A stretch of 64,000 nucleotides of DNA from DATAXP01 sp036272935 (GTDB taxonomy: Bacteria; Planctomycetota; Planctomycetia; Pirellulales; PNKZ01), in the NCBI GenBank assembly GCA_036272935.1, contig DATAXP010000011.1:1-64000 (forward strand), written 5' to 3'. The notes beneath the pieces were generated by a model. It did not search any database, was not told where the DNA came from, and worked only from the letters and a program-made list of their open reading frames with translations. Below are positions 62,566-64,000 of the stretch, one piece after another (within the stretch, counting starts at the first letter, position 1; the number at the start of each line of letters is the position of its first letter). The position numbers and the translations under genes are program-made.

Positions 62566-64000
62566 ATGCGCCTCCACGCCGCTTGGAATTCATTCATCTC
62601 AGCCGCGAGCGCTAGCGAGCGGTTCCGTGTGTCGCCATCTGGATACCGCAAGACCACTCGCTGGCGCTCGTGGCTGGGACTTTTGGTGGTGGCGCTACTC
62701 GCCGATGCCGCGCGGGGCGCCCCGCTCAACGGAACGCAAGAACTCACCTGGGACGGCGACCTGGCGGCACGCATGGTCGACGGCATCCACACGTTCCTCG
62801 ACCGCGCTACGGCCGAGAGCGTTGACCGCCGCGCACGCCACTGGAAACGCGATTACTCATTGCCCGAGGCGTACACCAAAAGTGTCGAAGGGAACCGAAT
62901 GCGGCTGGGGCAGGCGATCGGCATTCATCATGACTGGCGTCGCTACGATTTCGGCCCCCCGATGCAGCGAGAACTTGGATCGATCGAGTATGCGGGGAGC
63001 GAAGCAGCCAAAATTCGCCATGTGCGCTGGGGAGCCTTCGGCGACGTTGAAGGAGACGCGTTGGTTGTCGATCCGTTAAAGGAAGCAAATGAGATATGGG
63101 TCTGGATTCCCGATGCGGACAACTCGGTGAACGGTGCGTTCGTGCCCAACGGCATCCCGACACGTCAGGATGGAATGATTGCCAGCGCGGTGCATCGATC
63201 GGCTCGCCTGTATTTGATGCCGATCATCAATCGGAGCAGCACATTTTCGACATTACTTGACGGGCAGATTAAGACGGATCAGCCGCATCGCGAATTCATT
63301 TACCGGCAAGCATTCGAGGTCGGCCGGCACATCATTGGTTACGAAGTGCAAAAGGTTTCGAGCCTGATCGACTACGCAATCACTGGTCGGCGAAAGGATG
63401 CGCTACCGAAAATCACCGTTATCGGAAGCGGCGAGGGCGGGTTGATCGCCCTATACGCTGCGGCGTTAGACACGCGAATTGACACCACGATTGTTGCCGG
63501 CTATTTCGGTCCGCGCGAACAACTATGGAAGGAGCCGATCTATCGCAATGTCTTCGGGCTCCTGGATGAATTCGGCGATGCCGAGCTGGCGTCGCTTGTT
63601 GCTCCTCGCACATTGGTGATCGACCCAAGCGACTATCCGAACGTTGATGTTCCTGAAACCAACGATCAGCGCCCGGCACAAACTCCCGGCTCATTAGGCC
63701 AGGTGGATCGGGCGGCCGTGAATGCAGAGCTCGATCGGGCACGAACGCTTACCGGCCCCTTGGCGACGTCGACGGAAATGAAAATCCTCGACCGAGAAGT
63801 TTGGGAGCACTACGGATTCAACTCATTTGCCACGCCGGTTCCAGGCGTTAGGACCATGCACGCTCACCGAACCCGCGAGTACGAATTGCGAGGCGAATTG
63901 TTCTACGAGAAGCGACCCATTCAGCAACTTGTCGACTACACACAAAAACTCGTCCACGACAGCCCCAAGCGACGCACCGAGTTGTTCGCCAAGGCCGATC
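62566..64000 (+). CDS. Secreted alpha/beta-hydrolase, partial at the window end
   Basis: The frame is open from ATG 62566 to the window edge (at least 478 codons). A signal sequence of about 50 residues (TTRWRSWLGLLVVALLADA) precedes an alpha/beta-hydrolase of the planctomycete acetyl-xylan-esterase/dienelactone-hydrolase-like type: PLKEANEIWVWIPDADN, KITVIGSGEGGLIALYAAAL and YFGPREQLWKEPIYRNVFGL. The nucleophile elbow reads GSGEGG, with Glu290 where Ser is usual. GTG 62629 is an alternative start beyond the hairpin repeat. Divergent from the exported isomerase. Confidence 0.78.
   Translation, partial: MRLHAAWNSFISAASASERFRVSPSGYRKTTRWRSWLGLLVVALLADAARGAPLNGTQELTWDGDLAARMVDGIHTFLDRATAESVDRRARHWKRDYSLPEAYTKSVEGNRMRLGQAIGIHHDWRRYDFGPPMQRELGSIEYAGSEAAKIRHVRWGAFGDVEGDALVVDPLKEANEIWVWIPDADNSVNGAFVPNGIPTRQDGMIASAVHRSARLYLMPIINRSSTFSTLLDGQIKTDQPHREFIYRQAFEVGRHIIGYEVQKVSSLIDYAITGRRKDALPKITVIGSGEGGLIALYAAALDTRIDTTIVAGYFGPREQLWKEPIYRNVFGLLDEFGDAELASLVAPRTLVIDPSDYPNVDVPETNDQRPAQTPGSLGQVDRAAVNAELDRARTLTGPLATSTEMKILDREVWEHYGFNSFATPVPGVRTMHAHRTREYELRGELFYEKRPIQQLVDYTQKLVHDSPKRRTELFAKAD
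62600..62676. repeat. Dispersed hairpin repeat, family A, within the hydrolase start
   Basis: Left arm 62600-62623 (CAGCCGCGAGCGCTAGCGAG then CGGT) pairs with right arm 62653-62676 with three mismatches in 24. Both arms fall inside the N-terminal codons of the hydrolase gene and encode part of its signal sequence (ASASERF, then TTRWRSWLG). Confidence 0.8.

Overview
This 64 kb window is high-GC bacterial chromosome, almost certainly from a planctomycete (Pirellulales-like). The pointers are Tat-exported Gfo/Idh/MocA oxidoreductases and a Tat-exported sugar isomerase, a sulfatase, a secreted ceramidase-like enzyme, DUF1573 and GYF_2/zinc-ribbon proteins, a TPR-ExbB-ExbD-ExbD operon, an Lpg1974-type outer-membrane barrel, and several families of dispersed intergenic hairpin repeats. 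I see no rRNA, tRNA or CRISPR array.

Left part (1-12.9 kb): a tyrosine recombinase near the edge, then a sigma-54 response regulator, then a same-strand island with a ferritin-like YciF protein, a YqjD-like DUF883 protein, a YqjE-like holin-fold protein, a repeat-rich membrane protein, two AI-2E permeases, a BrkB/YihY protein, a DUF1328 mini-membrane protein and a small lipoprotein. The island closes with a perfect hairpin. Two good sigma-54 (-24/-12) promoter candidates lie in it (3442 and 9386), so I infer a sigma-54-controlled envelope/osmotic stress regulon. Trehalose-forming treZ and a GNAT protein follow.

Middle (13-30 kb): a PL1-type pectate lyase, a Tat oxidoreductase, a PilZ-like membrane protein, the five-gene TPR/TPR/ExbB/ExbD/ExbD operon, then scpB, an epimerase, small unknown proteins, an aldo/keto reductase pseudogene, an outer-membrane protein and an XRE/ImmA-like pair whose metalloprotease motif is HExxGH instead of HExxH.

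Right-middle (30-48 kb): housekeeping enzymes (HIT hydrolase, dGTPase, MutY, RluA-type pseudouridine synthase, a methyltransferase, acetyltransferases, a DMT exporter), a decayed zeta-toxin module truncated by an IS remnant, a CinA-like/nucleotidylyltransferase fusion, a second Tat oxidoreductase, a membrane-spanning P-loop ATPase, an orphan GspF and a DUF1573 protein.

Right end (48-64 kb): a Rieske oxygenase, a YiiX-like permuted papain protein, a glucose-dehydrogenase-like MDR enzyme, an MFS transporter, MgtE, a class II glutamine amidotransferase, and a minus-strand degradative cluster (ceramidase, iduronate-sulfatase type sulfatase, redoxin-haem-copper monooxygenase fusion, Tat-exported isomerase). 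Divergent from it, a secreted alpha/beta-hydrolase runs off the window. Signal peptides of the sulfatase and the hydrolase are partly encoded by copies of the same dispersed hairpin repeat.
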